A stretch of DNA of 64,000 bases from Cladorhizidae sp. MBARI D1340-BT2 (taxonomy: Eukaryota; Porifera; Demospongiae; Poecilosclerida; Cladorhizidae). The stretch lies in assembly GCA_028752905.1 (NCBI GenBank), contig JAQNBH010000013.1, forward strand, positions 12,452,897 to 12,516,896, in the 5' to 3' direction. Under the pieces are notes generated by a model. That model ran no database searches and was not told where the DNA came from. It worked only from the letters and a program-made list of their open reading frames with translations. Position numbers and translations under genes: made by a program. Positions 42,001 to 55,299 of the stretch are shown here, one piece after another. Within the stretch, counting starts at the first letter, position 1. Each line of letters starts with the position of its first letter.

Positions 42001-44490
42001 AGATGCCTACTACAGAAGTGACCTGGCCAATGCCTACCTGCATGTACATTAATCAACCCCAGATAGTCTAGATACCTACTACAGAAGTGACCTGGCCAAT
42101 GCCTATCTGCATGTACATTAATCAACCCCAGATAGTCTAGATGCCTACTACAGAAGTGACCTGGCCAATGCCTATCTGCATGTACATTAATCAACCCCAG
42201 ATAGTCTAGATGCCTACTACAGAAGTGACCTGCTATCTGCATGTAAATTAATCAACCCCAGATAGTCTAGATGCCTACTACAGAAGTGACCTGGCCAATG
42301 CCTATCTGCATGTATATTAATCAACCCCAGATAGTCTAGATACCTACTACAGAAGTGACCTGGCCAATGCCTATCTGCATGTACATTAATCAACCCCAGA
42401 TAGTTTAGATGCCTACTACAGAAGTGACCTGGCCAATGCCTATCTGCATGTAAATTAATCAACCCCAGATAGTCTAGATGCCTACTACAGAAGTGACCTG
42501 GCCAATGCCTATCTGCATGTACATTAATCAACCCCAGATAGTCTAGATGTCTACTACAGAAGTGACCTGGCCAATGCCTACCTGCATGTGTAAATTAATC
42601 CACCCCAGATAGTCTAGATACCTACTACAGAAGTGACCTGCTATCTGCATGTAAATTAATCAACCCCAGATAGTCTAGATGCCTACTACAGAAGTGACCT
42701 GGCCAATGCCTATCTGCATGTATATTAATCAACCCCAGATAGTCTAGATACCTACTACAGAAGTGACCTGACCAATGCCTATCTGCATGTACATTAATCA
42801 ACCCCAGATAGTTTAGATGCCTACTACAGAAGTGACCTGGCCAATGCCTATCTGCATCTACATTAATCAACCCCAGATAGTCTAGATGCCTACTACAGAA
42901 GTGACCTGGCCAATGCCTATCTGCATGTACATTAATCAACCCCAGATAGTCTAGATGTCTACTACAGAAGTGACCTGGCCAATGCCTACCTGCAGGTGTA
43001 AATTAATTAATCCACCCCAAATAGTCTAGATACCTACTACAGAAGTGACCTGCTATCTGCATGTAAATTAATCAACCCCAGATAGTCTAGATGCCTACTA
43101 CAGAAGTGACCTGGCCAATGCCTATCTGCATGTATATTAATCAACCCCAGATAGTCTAGATACCTACTACAGAAGTGACCTGACCAATGCCTATCTGCAT
43201 GTACATTAATCAACCCCAGATAGTTTAGATGCCTACTACAGAAGTGATCTGGCCAATGCCTATCTGCATCTACATTAATCAACCCCAGATAGTCTAGATG
43301 CCTACTACAGAAGTGACCTGGCCAATGCCTATCTGCATGTAAATTAATCAACCCCAGATAGTCTAGATGTCTACTACAGAAGTGACCTGGCCAATGCCTA
43401 TCTGCATGTACATTAATCAACCCCAGATAGTCTAGATACCTACTACAGAAGTGACCTGGCCAATACCTACCTGCGTGTAAATTAATCAACCCCAGATAGT
43501 CTAGATGCCTACTATGGAAGTGACCTGGCCCATGCCTACCTGCATGTACATTAATCAACCCCAGATAGTCTAGATACCTACTACAGAAGTGACCTGGCCA
43601 ATGCCTATCTGCATGTACATTAATCAACCCCAGATAGTCTAGATGCCTACTACAGAAGTGACCTGGCCAATGCCTATCTGCATGTACATTAATCAACCCC
43701 AGATAGTCTAGATGCCTACTACAGAAGTGACCTGGCCAATGCCTATCTGCATGTATATTAATCAACCCCAGATAGTCTAGATACCTACTACAGAAGTGAC
43801 GTGGCCAATGCCTATCTGCATGTACATTAATCAACCCCAGATAGTCTAGATGCCTACTACAGAAGTGACCTGGCCAATGCCTATCTGCATGTACATTAAT
43901 CAACCCCAGATAGTCTAGATGCCTACTACAGAAGTGACCTGGCCAATGCCTACCTGCATGTGTAAATTAATCAACCCCAAATAGTCTAGATACCTACTAC
44001 AGAAGCGACCTGCTATCTGCATGTAAATTAATCAACCCCAGATAGTCTAGATGCCTACTACAGAAGTGACCTGGCCAATGCCTATCTGCATGTATATTAA
44101 TCAACCCCAGATAGTCTAGATACCCACTACAGAAGTGACCTGGCCAATGCCTATCTGCATGTACATTAATCAACCCCAGATAGTTTAGATGCCTACTACA
44201 GAAGTGACCTGGCCAATGCCTATCTGCATGTAAATTAATCAACCCCAGATAGTCTAGATGCCTACTACAGAAGTGACCTGGCCAATGCCTATCTGCATGT
44301 ACATTAATCAACCCCAGATAGTCTAGATGCCGAAGTGACCTGGCCAATGCCTACCTGCATGTAAATTAATCAACCCCAGATAGTCTAGATGCCTACTACA
44401 GAAGTGACCTGACCAATGCCTATCTGCATGTATATTAATCAACCCCAGATAGTTTAGATGCCTACTACAGAAGTGACCTGGCCAATGCCT
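36050..44490 (+). repeat. Tandem duplication, about 4.2 kb unit, two copies
   Basis: About 36050-40270 recurs at about 40335-44490. The offset is 4285 bp at the left and 4216 bp after 41.45 kb, because one 69 bp monomer is missing from the second copy (the GATGTCT monomer of 37.15 kb is absent near 41.4 kb). It becomes 4220 bp after a 4 bp ATTA duplication at 43.0 kb. Shared markers include AATCCACCCC and CTGCAGGTG near 38.77 and 42.99 kb. Confidence 0.85.
42999..43012 (+). other. 4 bp ATTA duplication in +2 monomer
   Basis: GTAAATTAATTAATCC here replaces GTAAATTAATCC of the related monomer at about 38.78 kb. It is a 4 bp slippage-type duplication that also marks the descendant copy at about 49.38 kb and so orders the two duplications. 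Confidence 0.9.
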
Positions 44491-44509
44491 ATCTGCATGT
44501 ACATTAATC

Positions 44510-45720
44510 AACCCCAGATAGTTTAGATGAAGTGACCTGGCCAATGCCTATCTGCATGTAAATTAATCAACACCAGATAGTCTAGATGCCTACTACAGAA
44601 GTGACCTGGCCAATGCCTATCTGCATGTACATTAATCAACCCCAGATAGTCTAGATGCCTACTACAGAAGTGACCTGGCAAATGCCTACCTGCATGTGTA
44701 AATTAATCAACCCCAAATAGTCTAGATACCTACTACAGAAGTGACCTGCTATCTGCATGTAAATTAATCAACCCCAGATAGTCTAGATGCCTACTACAGA
44801 AGTGACCTGGCCAATGCCTATCTGCATGTATATTAATCAACCCCAGATAGTCTAGATACCCACTACAGAAGTGACCTGGCCAATGCCTATCTGCATGTAC
44901 ATTAATCAACCCCAGATAGTTTAGATGCCTACTACAGAAGTGACCTGGCCAATGCCTATCTGCATGTAAATTAATCAACCCCAGATAGTCTAGATGCCTA
45001 CTACAGAAGTGACCTGGCCAATGCCTATCTGCATGTACATTAATCAACCCCAGATAGTCTAGATGCCGAAGTGACCTGGCCAATGCCTACCTGCATGTAA
45101 ATTAATCAACCCCAGATAGTCTAGATGCCTACTACAGAAGTGACCTGGCCAATGCCTATCTGCATGTATATTAATCAACCCCAGATAGTTTAGATGCCTA
45201 CTACAGAAATGACCTGGCCAATGCCTATCTGCATCTACATTAATCAACCCCAGATAGTCTAGATGCCTACTACAGAAGTGACCTGGCCAATGCCTATCTG
45301 CATGTATATTAATCAACCCCAGATAGTTTAGATGCCTACTACAGAAGTGACCTGGCCAATGCCTATCTGCATCTACATTAATCAACCCCAGATAGTCTAG
45401 ATGCCTACTACAGAAGTGACCTGGCCAATGCCTATATTAATCAACCCCAGATAGTCTAGATGTCTACTACAGAAGTGACCTGGCCAATGCCTATCTGCAT
45501 GTACATTAATCAACCCCAGATAGTTTAGATGCCTACTACAGAAGTGACCTGGCCAATGCCTATCTGCATGTAAATTAATCAACCCCAGATAGTCTAGATG
45601 CCTACTACAGAAGTGACCTGGCCAATGCCTATCTGCATGTACATTAATCAACCCCAGATAGTCTAGATGCCGAAGTGACCTGGCCAATGCCTACCTGCAT
45701 GTAAATTAATCAACCCCAGA
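44510..45720 (+). repeat. Displaced duplicate of about 28470-29680 (offset 16041 bp)
   Basis: The -10 monomer (GATG joined to AAGTG), the CTGGCAAATG variant, the +2/-8 pair, the -7 monomers and the GAAATGACC variant of 28.5-29.7 kb reappear here in the same order, 16041 bp away. The flanking sequence belongs to another block type on each side. Confidence 0.8.
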
Positions 45721-48700
45721 TAGTCTAGATACCTACTACAGAAGTGACCTGGCCAATGCCTATCTGCATGTACATTAATCAACCCCAGATAGTCTAGATG
45801 CCTACTACAGAAGTGACCTGGCCAATGCCTATCTGCATGTACATTAATCAACCCCAGATAGTCTAGATGCCTACTACAGAAGTGACCTGGCCAATGCCTA
45901 TCTGCATGTATATTAATCAACCCCAGATAGTCTAGATACCTACTACAGAAGTGACGTGGCCAATGCCTATCTGCATGTACATTAATCAACCCCAGATAGT
46001 CTAGATGCCTACTACAGAAGTGACCTGGCCAATGCCTATCTGCATGTACATTAATCAACCCCAGATAGTCTAGATGCCTACTACAGAAGTGACCTGGCCA
46101 ATGCCTACCTGCATGTGTAAATTAATCAACCCCAAATAGTCTAGATACCTACTACAGAAGCGACCTGCTATCTGCATGTAAATTAATCAACCCCAGATAG
46201 TCTAGATGCCTACTACAGAAGTGACCTGGCCAATGCCTATCTGCATGTATATTAATCAACCCCAGATAGTCTAGATACCCACTACAGAAGTGACCTGGCC
46301 AATGCCTATCTGCATGTACATTAATCAACCCCAGATAGTTTAGATGCCTACTACAGAAGTGACCTGGCCAATGCCTATCTGCATGTAAATTAATCAACCC
46401 CAGATAGTCTAGATGCCTACTACAGAAGTGACCTGGCCAATGCCTATCTGCATGTACATTAATCAACCCCAGATAGTCTAGATGCCGAAGTGACCTGGCC
46501 AATGCCTACCTGCATGTAAATTAATCAACCCCAGATAGTCTAGATGCCTACTACAGAAGTGACCTGACCAATGCCTATCTGCATGTATATTAATCAACCC
46601 CAGATAGTTTAGATGCCTACTACAGAAGTGACCTGGCCAATGCCTATCTGCATGTACATTAATCAACCCCAGATAGTCTAGATGCCTACTACAGAAGTGA
46701 CCTGGCCAATGCCTATCTGCATGTACATTAATCAACCCCAGATAGTCTAGATGCCTACTACAGAAGTGACCTGCTATCTGCATGTAAATTAATCAAACCC
46801 AGATAGTCTAGATGCCTACTACAGAAGTGACCTGGCCAATGCCTATCTGCATGTATATTAATCAACCCCAGATAGTCTAGATACCTACTACAGAAGTGAC
46901 GTGGCCAATGCCTATCTGCATGTACATTAATCAACCCCAGATAGTCTAGATGCCTACTACAGAAGTGACCTGGCCAATGCCTATCTGCATGTACATTAAT
47001 CAACCCCAGATAGTCTAGATGCCTACTACAGAAGTGACCTGGCCAATGCCTACCTGCATGTGTAAATTAATCAACCCCAAATAGTCTAGATACCTACTAC
47101 AGAAGCGACCTGCTATCTGCATGTAAATTAATCAACCCCAGATAGTCTAGATGCCTACTACAGAAGTGACCTGGCCAATGCCTATCTGCATGTATATTAA
47201 TCAACCCCAGATAGTCTAGATACCCACTACAGAAGTGACCTGGCCAATGCCTATCTGCATGTACATTAATCAACCCCAGATAGTTTAGATGCCTACTACA
47301 GAAGTGACCTGGCCAATGCCTATCTGCATGTAAATTAATCAACCCCAGATAGTCTAGATGCCTACTACAGAAGTGACCTGGCCAATGCCTATCTGCATGT
47401 ACATTAATCAACCCCAGATAGTCTAGATGCCGAAGTGACGTGGCCAATGCCTACCTGCATGTAAATTAATCAACCCCAGATAGTCTAGATGCCTACTACA
47501 GAAGTGACCTGACCAATGCCTATCTGCATGTATATTAATCAACCCCAGATAGTTTAGATGCCTACTACAGAAGTGACCTGGCCAATGCCTATCTGCATCT
47601 ACATTAATCAAGCCCAGATAGTCTAGATGCCTACTACAGAAGTGACCTGGCCAATGCCTATCTGCATGTATATTAATCAACCCCAGATAGTTTAGATGCC
47701 TACTACAGAAGTGACCTGGCCAATGCCTATCTGCATCTACATTAATCAACCCCAGATAGTCTAGATGCCTACTACAGAAGTGACCTGGCCAATGCCTATC
47801 TGCATGTACATTAATCAACACCAGATAGTCTAGATACCTACTACAGAAGTGACCTGGCCAATACCTACCTGCGTGTAAATTAATCAACCCCAGATAGTCT
47901 AGATGCCTACTATGGAAGTGACCTGGCCCATGCCTACCTGCATGTACATTAATCAACCCCAGATAGTCTAGATACCTACTACAGAAGTGACCTGGCCAAT
48001 GCCTATCTGCATGTACATTAATCAACCCCAGATAGTCTAGATGCCTACTACAGAAGTGACCTGGCCAATGCCTATCTGCATGTACATTAATCAACCCCAG
48101 ATAGTCTAGATGCCTACTACAGAAGTGACCTGCTATCTGCATGTAAATTAATCAACCCCAGATAGTCTAGATGCCTACTACAGAAGTGACCTGGCCAATG
48201 CCTATCTGCATGTATATTAATCAACCCCAGATAGTCTAGATACCTACTACAGAAGTGACCTGGCCAATGCCTATCTGCATGTACATTAATCAACCCCAGA
48301 TAGTTTAGATGCCTACTACAGAAGTGACCTGGCCAATGCCTATCTGCATGTAAATTAATCAACCCCAGATAGTCTAGATGCCTACTACAGAAGTGACCTG
48401 GCCAATGCCTACCTGCATGTACATTAATCAACCCCAGATAGTCTAGATACCTACTACAGAAGTGACCTGGCCAATGCCTATCTGCATGTACATTAATCAA
48501 CCCCAGATAGTCTAGATGCCTACTACAGAAGTGACCTGGCCAATGCCTATCTGCATGTACATTAATCAACCCCAGATAGTCTAGATGCCTACTACAGAAG
48601 TGACCTGCTATCTGCATGTAAATTAATCAACCCCAGATAGTCTAGATGCCTACTACAGAAGTGACCTGGCCAATGCCTATCTGCATGTATATTAATCAAC

Positions 48701-49370
48701 CCCAGATAGTCTAGATACCTACTACAGAAGTGACCTGGCCAATGCCTATCTGCATGTACATTAATCAACCCCAGATAGTTTAGATGCCTACTACAGAAGT
48801 GACCTGGCCAATGCCTATCTGCATGTAAATTAATCAACCCCAGATAGTCTAGATGCCTACTACAGAAGTGACCTGGCCAATGCCTATCTGCATGTACATT
48901 AATCAACCCCAGATAGTCTAGATGTCTACTACAGAAGTGACCTGGCCAATGCCTACCTGCATGTGTAAATTAATCCACCCCAGATAGTCTAGATACCTAC
49001 TACAGAAGTGACCTGCTATCTGCATGTAAATTAATCAACCCCAGATAGTCTAGATGCCTACTACAGAAGTGACCTGGCCAATGCCTATCTGCATGTATAT
49101 TAATCAACCCCAGATAGTCTAGATACCTACTACAGAAGTGACCTGACCAATGCCTATCTGCATGTACATTAATCAACCCCAGATAGTTTAGATGCCTACT
49201 ACAGAAGTGACCTGGCCAATGCCTATCTGCATCTACATTAATCAACCCCAGATAGTCTAGATGCCTACTACAGAAGTGACCTGGCCAATGCCTATCTGCA
49301 TGTACATTAATCAACCCCAGATAGTCTAGATGTCTACTACAGAAGTGACCTGGCCAATGCCTACCTGCAG

Positions 49371-49400
49371 GTGTAAATTAATTAATCCACCCCAAATAGT
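49371..49400 (+). other. Loss of one 61 bp monomer next to ATTA duplication
   Basis: After GTGTAAATTAATTAATCCACCCC the array passes directly to a GATGCC monomer. The sister copy at 43.02-43.09 kb has an intervening 61 bp (-8) monomer. This is the only place in the window where the +2 monomer of this type lacks its -8 follower. Confidence 0.8.
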
Positions 49401-50159
49401 CTAGATGCCTACTACAGAAGTGACCTGGCCAATGCCTATCTGCATGTATATTAATCAACCCCAGATAGTCTAGATACCTACTACAGAAGTGACCTGACCA
49501 ATGCCTATCTGCATGTACATTAATCAACCCCAGATAGTTTAGATGCCTACTACAGAAGTGATCTGGCCAATGCCTATCTGCATCTACATTAATCAACCCC
49601 AGATAGTCTAGATGCCTACTACAGAAGTGACCTGGCCAATGCCTATCTGCATGTAAATTAATCAACCCCAGATAGTCTAGATGTCTACTACAGAAGTGAC
49701 CTGGCCAATGCCTATCTGCATGTACATTAATCAACCCCAGATAGTCTAGATACCTACTACAGAAGTGACCTGGCCAATACCTACCTGCGTGTAAATTAAT
49801 CAACCCCAGATAGTCTAGATGCCTACTATGGAAGTGACCTGGCCCATGCCTACCTGCATGTACATTAATCAACCCCAGATAGTCTAGATACCTACTACAG
49901 AAGTGACCTGGCCAATGCCTATCTGCATGTACATTAATCAACCCCAGATAGTCTAGATGCCTACTACAGAAGTGACCTGGCCAATGCCTATCTGCATGTA
50001 CATTAATCAACCCCAGATAGTCTAGATGCCTACTACAGAAGTGACCTGGCCAATGCCTATCTGCATGTATATTAATCAACCCCAGATAGTCTAGATACCT
50101 ACTACAGAAGTGACGTGGCCAATGCCTATCTGCATGTACATTAATCAACCCCAGATAGT

Positions 50160-50175
50160 CTAGATGTACAGAAGT
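50160..50175 (+). other. Private 5 bp deletion in monomer (TAGATGTACAGAAG)
   Basis: GATGCCTACTACAG is shortened to GATGTACAG, a loss of CCTAC. It is absent from the sister copy at about 43.86 kb and so arose after the about 6.3 kb duplication. Confidence 0.9.
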
Positions 50176-52379
50176 GACCTGGCCAATGCCTATCTGCATG
50201 TACATTAATCAACCCCAGATAGTCTAGATGCCTACTACAGAAGTGACCTGGCCAATGCCTACCTGCATGTGTAAATTAATCAACCCCAAATAGTCTAGAT
50301 ACCTACTACAGAAGCGACCTGCTATCTGCATGTAAATTAATCAACCCCAGATAGTCTAGATGCCTACTACAGAAGTGACCTGGCCAATGCCTATCTGCAT
50401 GTATATTAATCAACCCCAGATAGTCTAGATACCCACTACAGAAGTGACCTGGCCAATGCCTATCTGCATGTACATTAATCAACCCCAGATAGTTTAGATG
50501 CCTACTACAGAAGTGACCTGGCCAATGCCTATCTGCATGTAAATTAATCAACCCCAGATAGTCTAGATGCCTACTACAGAAGTGACCTGGCCAATGCCTA
50601 TCTGCATGTACATTAATCAACCCCAGATAGTCTAGATGCCGAAGTGACCTGGCCAATGCCTACCTGCATGTAAATTAATCAACCCCAGATAGTCTAGATG
50701 CCTACTACAGAAGTGACCTGACCAATGCCTATCTGCATGTATATTAATCAACCCCAGATAGTTTAGATGCCTACTACAGAAGTGACCTGGCCAATGCCTA
50801 TCTGCATGTACATTAATCAACCCCAGATAGTTTAGATGAAGTGACCTGGCCAATGCCTATCTGCATGTAAATTAATCAACACCAGATAGTCTAGATGCCT
50901 ACTACAGAAGTGACCTGGCCAATGCCTATCTGCATGTACATTAATCAACCCCAGATAGTCTAGATGCCTACTACAGAAGTGACCTGGCAAATGCCTACCT
51001 GCATGTGTAAATTAATCAACCCCAAATAGTCTAGATACCTACTACAGAAGTGACCTGCTATCTGCATGTAAATTAATCAACCCCAGATAGTCTAGATGCC
51101 TACTACAGAAGTGACCTGGCCAATGCCTATCTGCATGTATATTAATCAACCCCAGATAGTCTAGATACCCACTACAGAAGTGACCTGGCCAATGCCTATC
51201 TGCATGTACATTAATCAACCCCAGATAGTTTAGATGCCTACTACAGAAGTGACCTGGCCAATGCCTATCTGCATGTAAATTAATCAACCCCAGATAGTCT
51301 AGATGCCTACTACAGAAGTGACCTGGCCAATGCCTATCTGCATGTACATTAATCAACCCCAGATAGTCTAGATGCCGAAGTGACCTGGCCAATGCCTACC
51401 TGCATGTAAATTAATCAACCCCAGATAGTCTAGATGCCTACTACAGAAGTGACCTGGCCAATGCCTATCTGCATGTATATTAATCAACCCCAGATAGTTT
51501 AGATGCCTACTACAGAAATGACCTGGCCAATGCCTATCTGCATCTACATTAATCAACCCCAGATAGTCTAGATGCCTACTACAGAAGTGACCTGGCCAAT
51601 GCCTATCTGCATGTATATTAATCAACCCCAGATAGTTTAGATGCCTACTACAGAAGTGACCTGGCCAATGCCTATCTGCATCTACATTAATCAACCCCAG
51701 ATAGTCTAGATGCCTACTACAGAAGTGACCTGGCCAATGCCTATATTAATCAACCCCAGATAGTCTAGATGTCTACTACAGAAGTGACCTGGCCAATGCC
51801 TATCTGCATGTACATTAATCAACCCCAGATAGTTTAGATGCCTACTACAGAAGTGACCTGGCCAATGCCTATCTGCATGTAAATTAATCAACCCCAGATA
51901 GTCTAGATGCCTACTACAGAAGTGACCTGGCCAATGCCTATCTGCATGTACATTAATCAACCCCAGATAGTCTAGATGCCGAAGTGACCTGGCCAATGCC
52001 TACCTGCATGTAAATTAATCAACCCCAGATAGTCTAGATGCCTACTACAGAAGTGACCTGACCAATGCCTATCTGCATGTAAATTAATCAACCCCAGATA
52101 GTCTAGATGCCTACTACAGAAGTGACCTGGCCAATGCCTATCTGCATGTACATTAATCAACCCCAGATAGTTTAGATGCCTACTACAGAAGTGACCTGGC
52201 CAATGCCTATCTGCATGTAAATTAATCAACCCCAGATAGTCTAGATGCCTACCACAGAAGTGACCTGGCCAATGCCTATCTGCATGTACATTAATCAACC
52301 CCAGATAGTCTAGATGCCTACTACAGAAGTGACCTGGCCAATGCCTACCTGCATGTGTAAATTAATCAACCCCAGATAG

Positions 52380-52401
52380 AATGGGCTAGGGCTAGGGCTA
52401 G
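52380..52401 (+). repeat. Telomere-like CTAGGG insert, 3 GGG tracts
   Basis: 22 bp insert, the long-range partner of the expanded insert at 30030 but with one hexamer fewer. It is the last CTAGGG insert in the window. Confidence 0.95.
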
Positions 52402-52595
52402 TCTAGATGCCTACTACAGAAGTGACCTGCTATCTGCAAGTAAATTAATCAACCCCAGATAGTCTAGATGTCTACTACAGAAGTGACCTGGCCAATGCCT
52501 ATCTGCATGTATATTAATCAACCCCAGATAGTCTAGATACCTACTACAGAAGTGACCTGGCCAATGCCTATCTGCATGTACATTAATCAACCCCA

Positions 52596-52612
52596 GATAG
52601 TTTATGAAGTGA
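52596..52612 (+). other. Private 2 bp deletion in -10 monomer (GTTTATGAAG)
   Basis: GTTTAGATGAAG of the other -10 monomers (for example about 30257 and 34808) is GTTTATGAAG here. The change is private and restores a continuous minus-strand frame across 52414-52716 in this copy only. Confidence 0.85.
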
Positions 52613-55299
52613 CCTGGCCAATGCCTATCTGCATGTAAATTAATCAACACCAGATAGTCTAGATGCCTACTACAGAAGTGACCTGGCCAATGCCTATCTG
52701 CATGTACATTAATCAACCCCAGATAGTCTAGATGCCTACTACAGAAGTGACCTGGCCAATGCCTACCTGCATGTGTAAATTAATCAACCCCAAATAGTCT
52801 AGATACCTACTACAGAAGTGACCTGCTATCTGCATGTAAATTAATCAACCCCAGATAGTCTAGATGCCTACTACAGAAGTGACCTGGCCAATGCCTATCT
52901 GCATGTATATTAATCAACCCCAGATAGTCTAGATACCCACTACAGAAGTGACCTGGCCAATGCCTATCTGCATGTACATTAATCAACCCCAGATAGTTTA
53001 GATGCCTACTACAGAAGTGACCTGGCCAATGCCTATCTGCATGTAAATTAATCAACCCCAGATAGTCTAGATGCCTACTACAGAAGTGACCTGGCCAATG
53101 CCTATCTGCATGTACATTAATCAACCCCAGATAGTCTTGATGCCGAAGTGACCTGGCCAATGCCTACCTGCATGTAAATTAATCAACCCCAGATAGTCTA
53201 GATGCCTACTACAGAAGTGACCTGGCCAATGCCTATCTGCATGTATATTAATCAACCCCAGATAGTTTAGATGCCTACTACAGAAATGACCTGGCCAATG
53301 CCTATCTGCATCTACATTAATCAACCCCAGATAGTCTAGATGCCTACTACAGAAGTGACCTGGCCAATGCCTATCTGCATGTATATTAATCAACCCCAGA
53401 TAGTTTAGATGCCTACTACAGAAGTGACCTGGCCAATGCCTATCTGCATCTACATTAATCAACCCCAGATAGTCTAGATGCCTACTACAGAAGTGACCTG
53501 GCCAATGCCTATATTAATCAACCCCAGATAGTCTAGATGTCTACTACAGAAGTGACCTGGCCAATGCCTATCTGCATGTACATTAATCAACCCCAGATAG
53601 TCTAGATACCTACTACAGAAGTGACCTGGCCAATACCTACCTGCGTGTAAATTAATCAACCCCAGATAGTCTAGATGACTACTATGGAAGTGACCTGGCC
53701 CATGCCTACCTGCATGTACATTAATCAACCCCAGATAGTCTAGATACCTACTACAGAAGTGACCTGGCCAATGCCTATCTGCATGTACATTAATCAACCC
53801 CAGATAGTCTAGATGCCTACTACAGAAGTGACCTGGCCAATGCCTATCTGCATGTACATTAATCAACCCCAGATAGTCTAGATGCCTACTACAGAAGTGA
53901 CCTGCTATCTGCATGTAAATTAATCAACCCCAGATAGTCTAGATGCCTACTACAGAAGTGACCTGGCCAATGCCTATCTGCATGTATATTAATCAACCCC
54001 AGATAGTCTAGATACCTACTACAGAAGTGACGTGGCCAATGCCTATCTGCATGTACATTAATCAACCCCAGATAGTCTAGATGCCTACTACAGAAGTGAC
54101 CTGGCCAATGCCTATCTGCATGTACATTAATCAACCCCAGATAGTCTAGATGCCTACTACAGAAGTGACCTGGCCAATGCCTACCTGCATGTGTAAATTA
54201 ATTAACCCCAAATAGTCTAGATAACTACTACAGAAGCGACCTGCTATCTGCATGTAAATTAATCAACCCCAGATAGTCTAGATGCCTACTACAGAAGTGA
54301 CCTGGCCAATGCCTATCTGCATGTATATTAATCAACCCCAGATAGTCTAGATACCCACTACAGAAGTGACCTGGCCAATGCCTATCTGCATGTACATTAA
54401 TCAACCCCAGATAGTTTAGATGCCTACTACAGAAGTGACCTGGCCAATGCCTATCTGCATGTAAATTAATCAACCCCAGATAGTCTAGATGCCTACTACA
54501 GAAGTGACCTGGCCAATGCCTATCTGCATGTACATTAATCAACCCCAGATAGTCTAGATGCCGAAGTGACCTGGCCAATGCCTACCTGCATGTAAATTAA
54601 TCAACCCCAGATAGTCTAGATGCCTACTACAGAAGTGACCTGACCAATGCCTATCTGCATGTATATTAATCAACCCCAGATAGTTTAGATGCCTACTACA
54701 GAAGTGACCTGGCCAATGCCTATCTGCATCTACATTAATCAAGCCCAGATAGTCTAGATGCCTACTACAGAAGTGACCTGGCCAATGCCTATCTGCATGT
54801 ATATTAATCAACCCCAGATAGTTTAGATGCCTACTACAGAAGTGACCTGGCCAATGCCTATCTGCATCTACATTAATCAACCCCAGATAGTCTAGATGCC
54901 TACTACAGAAGTGACCTGGCCAATGCCTATCTGCATGTAAATTAATCAACCCCAGATAGTCTAGATGTCTACTACAGAAGTGACCTGGCCAATGCCTATC
55001 TGCATGTACATTAATCAACACCAGATAGTCTAGATACCTACTACAGAAGTGACCTGGCCAATACCTACCTGCGTGTAAATTAATCAACCCCAGATAGTCT
55101 AGATGCCTACTATGGAAGTGACCTGGCCCATGCCTACCTGCATGTACATTAATCAACCCCAGATAGTCTAGATACCTACTACAGAAGTGACCTGGCCAAT
55201 GCCTATCTGCATGTACATTAATCAACCCCAGATAGTCTAGATGCCTACTACAGAAGTGACCTGGCCAATGCCTATCTGCATGTACATTAATCAACCCCA

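Larger units (their letters stand above)
39350..52010 (+). repeat. Tandem duplication, about 6.3 kb unit, two copies
   Basis: About 39350-45710 recurs at about 45725-52010. The offset is 6375 bp up to 49.38 kb and 6309 bp after 50.17 kb. The 66 bp difference is accounted for by loss of one 61 bp (-8) monomer at about 49.38 kb and a private 5 bp deletion at about 50.166 kb. The AATTAATTAATCC marker at 43.0 kb recurs at 49.38 kb. Confidence 0.85.
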
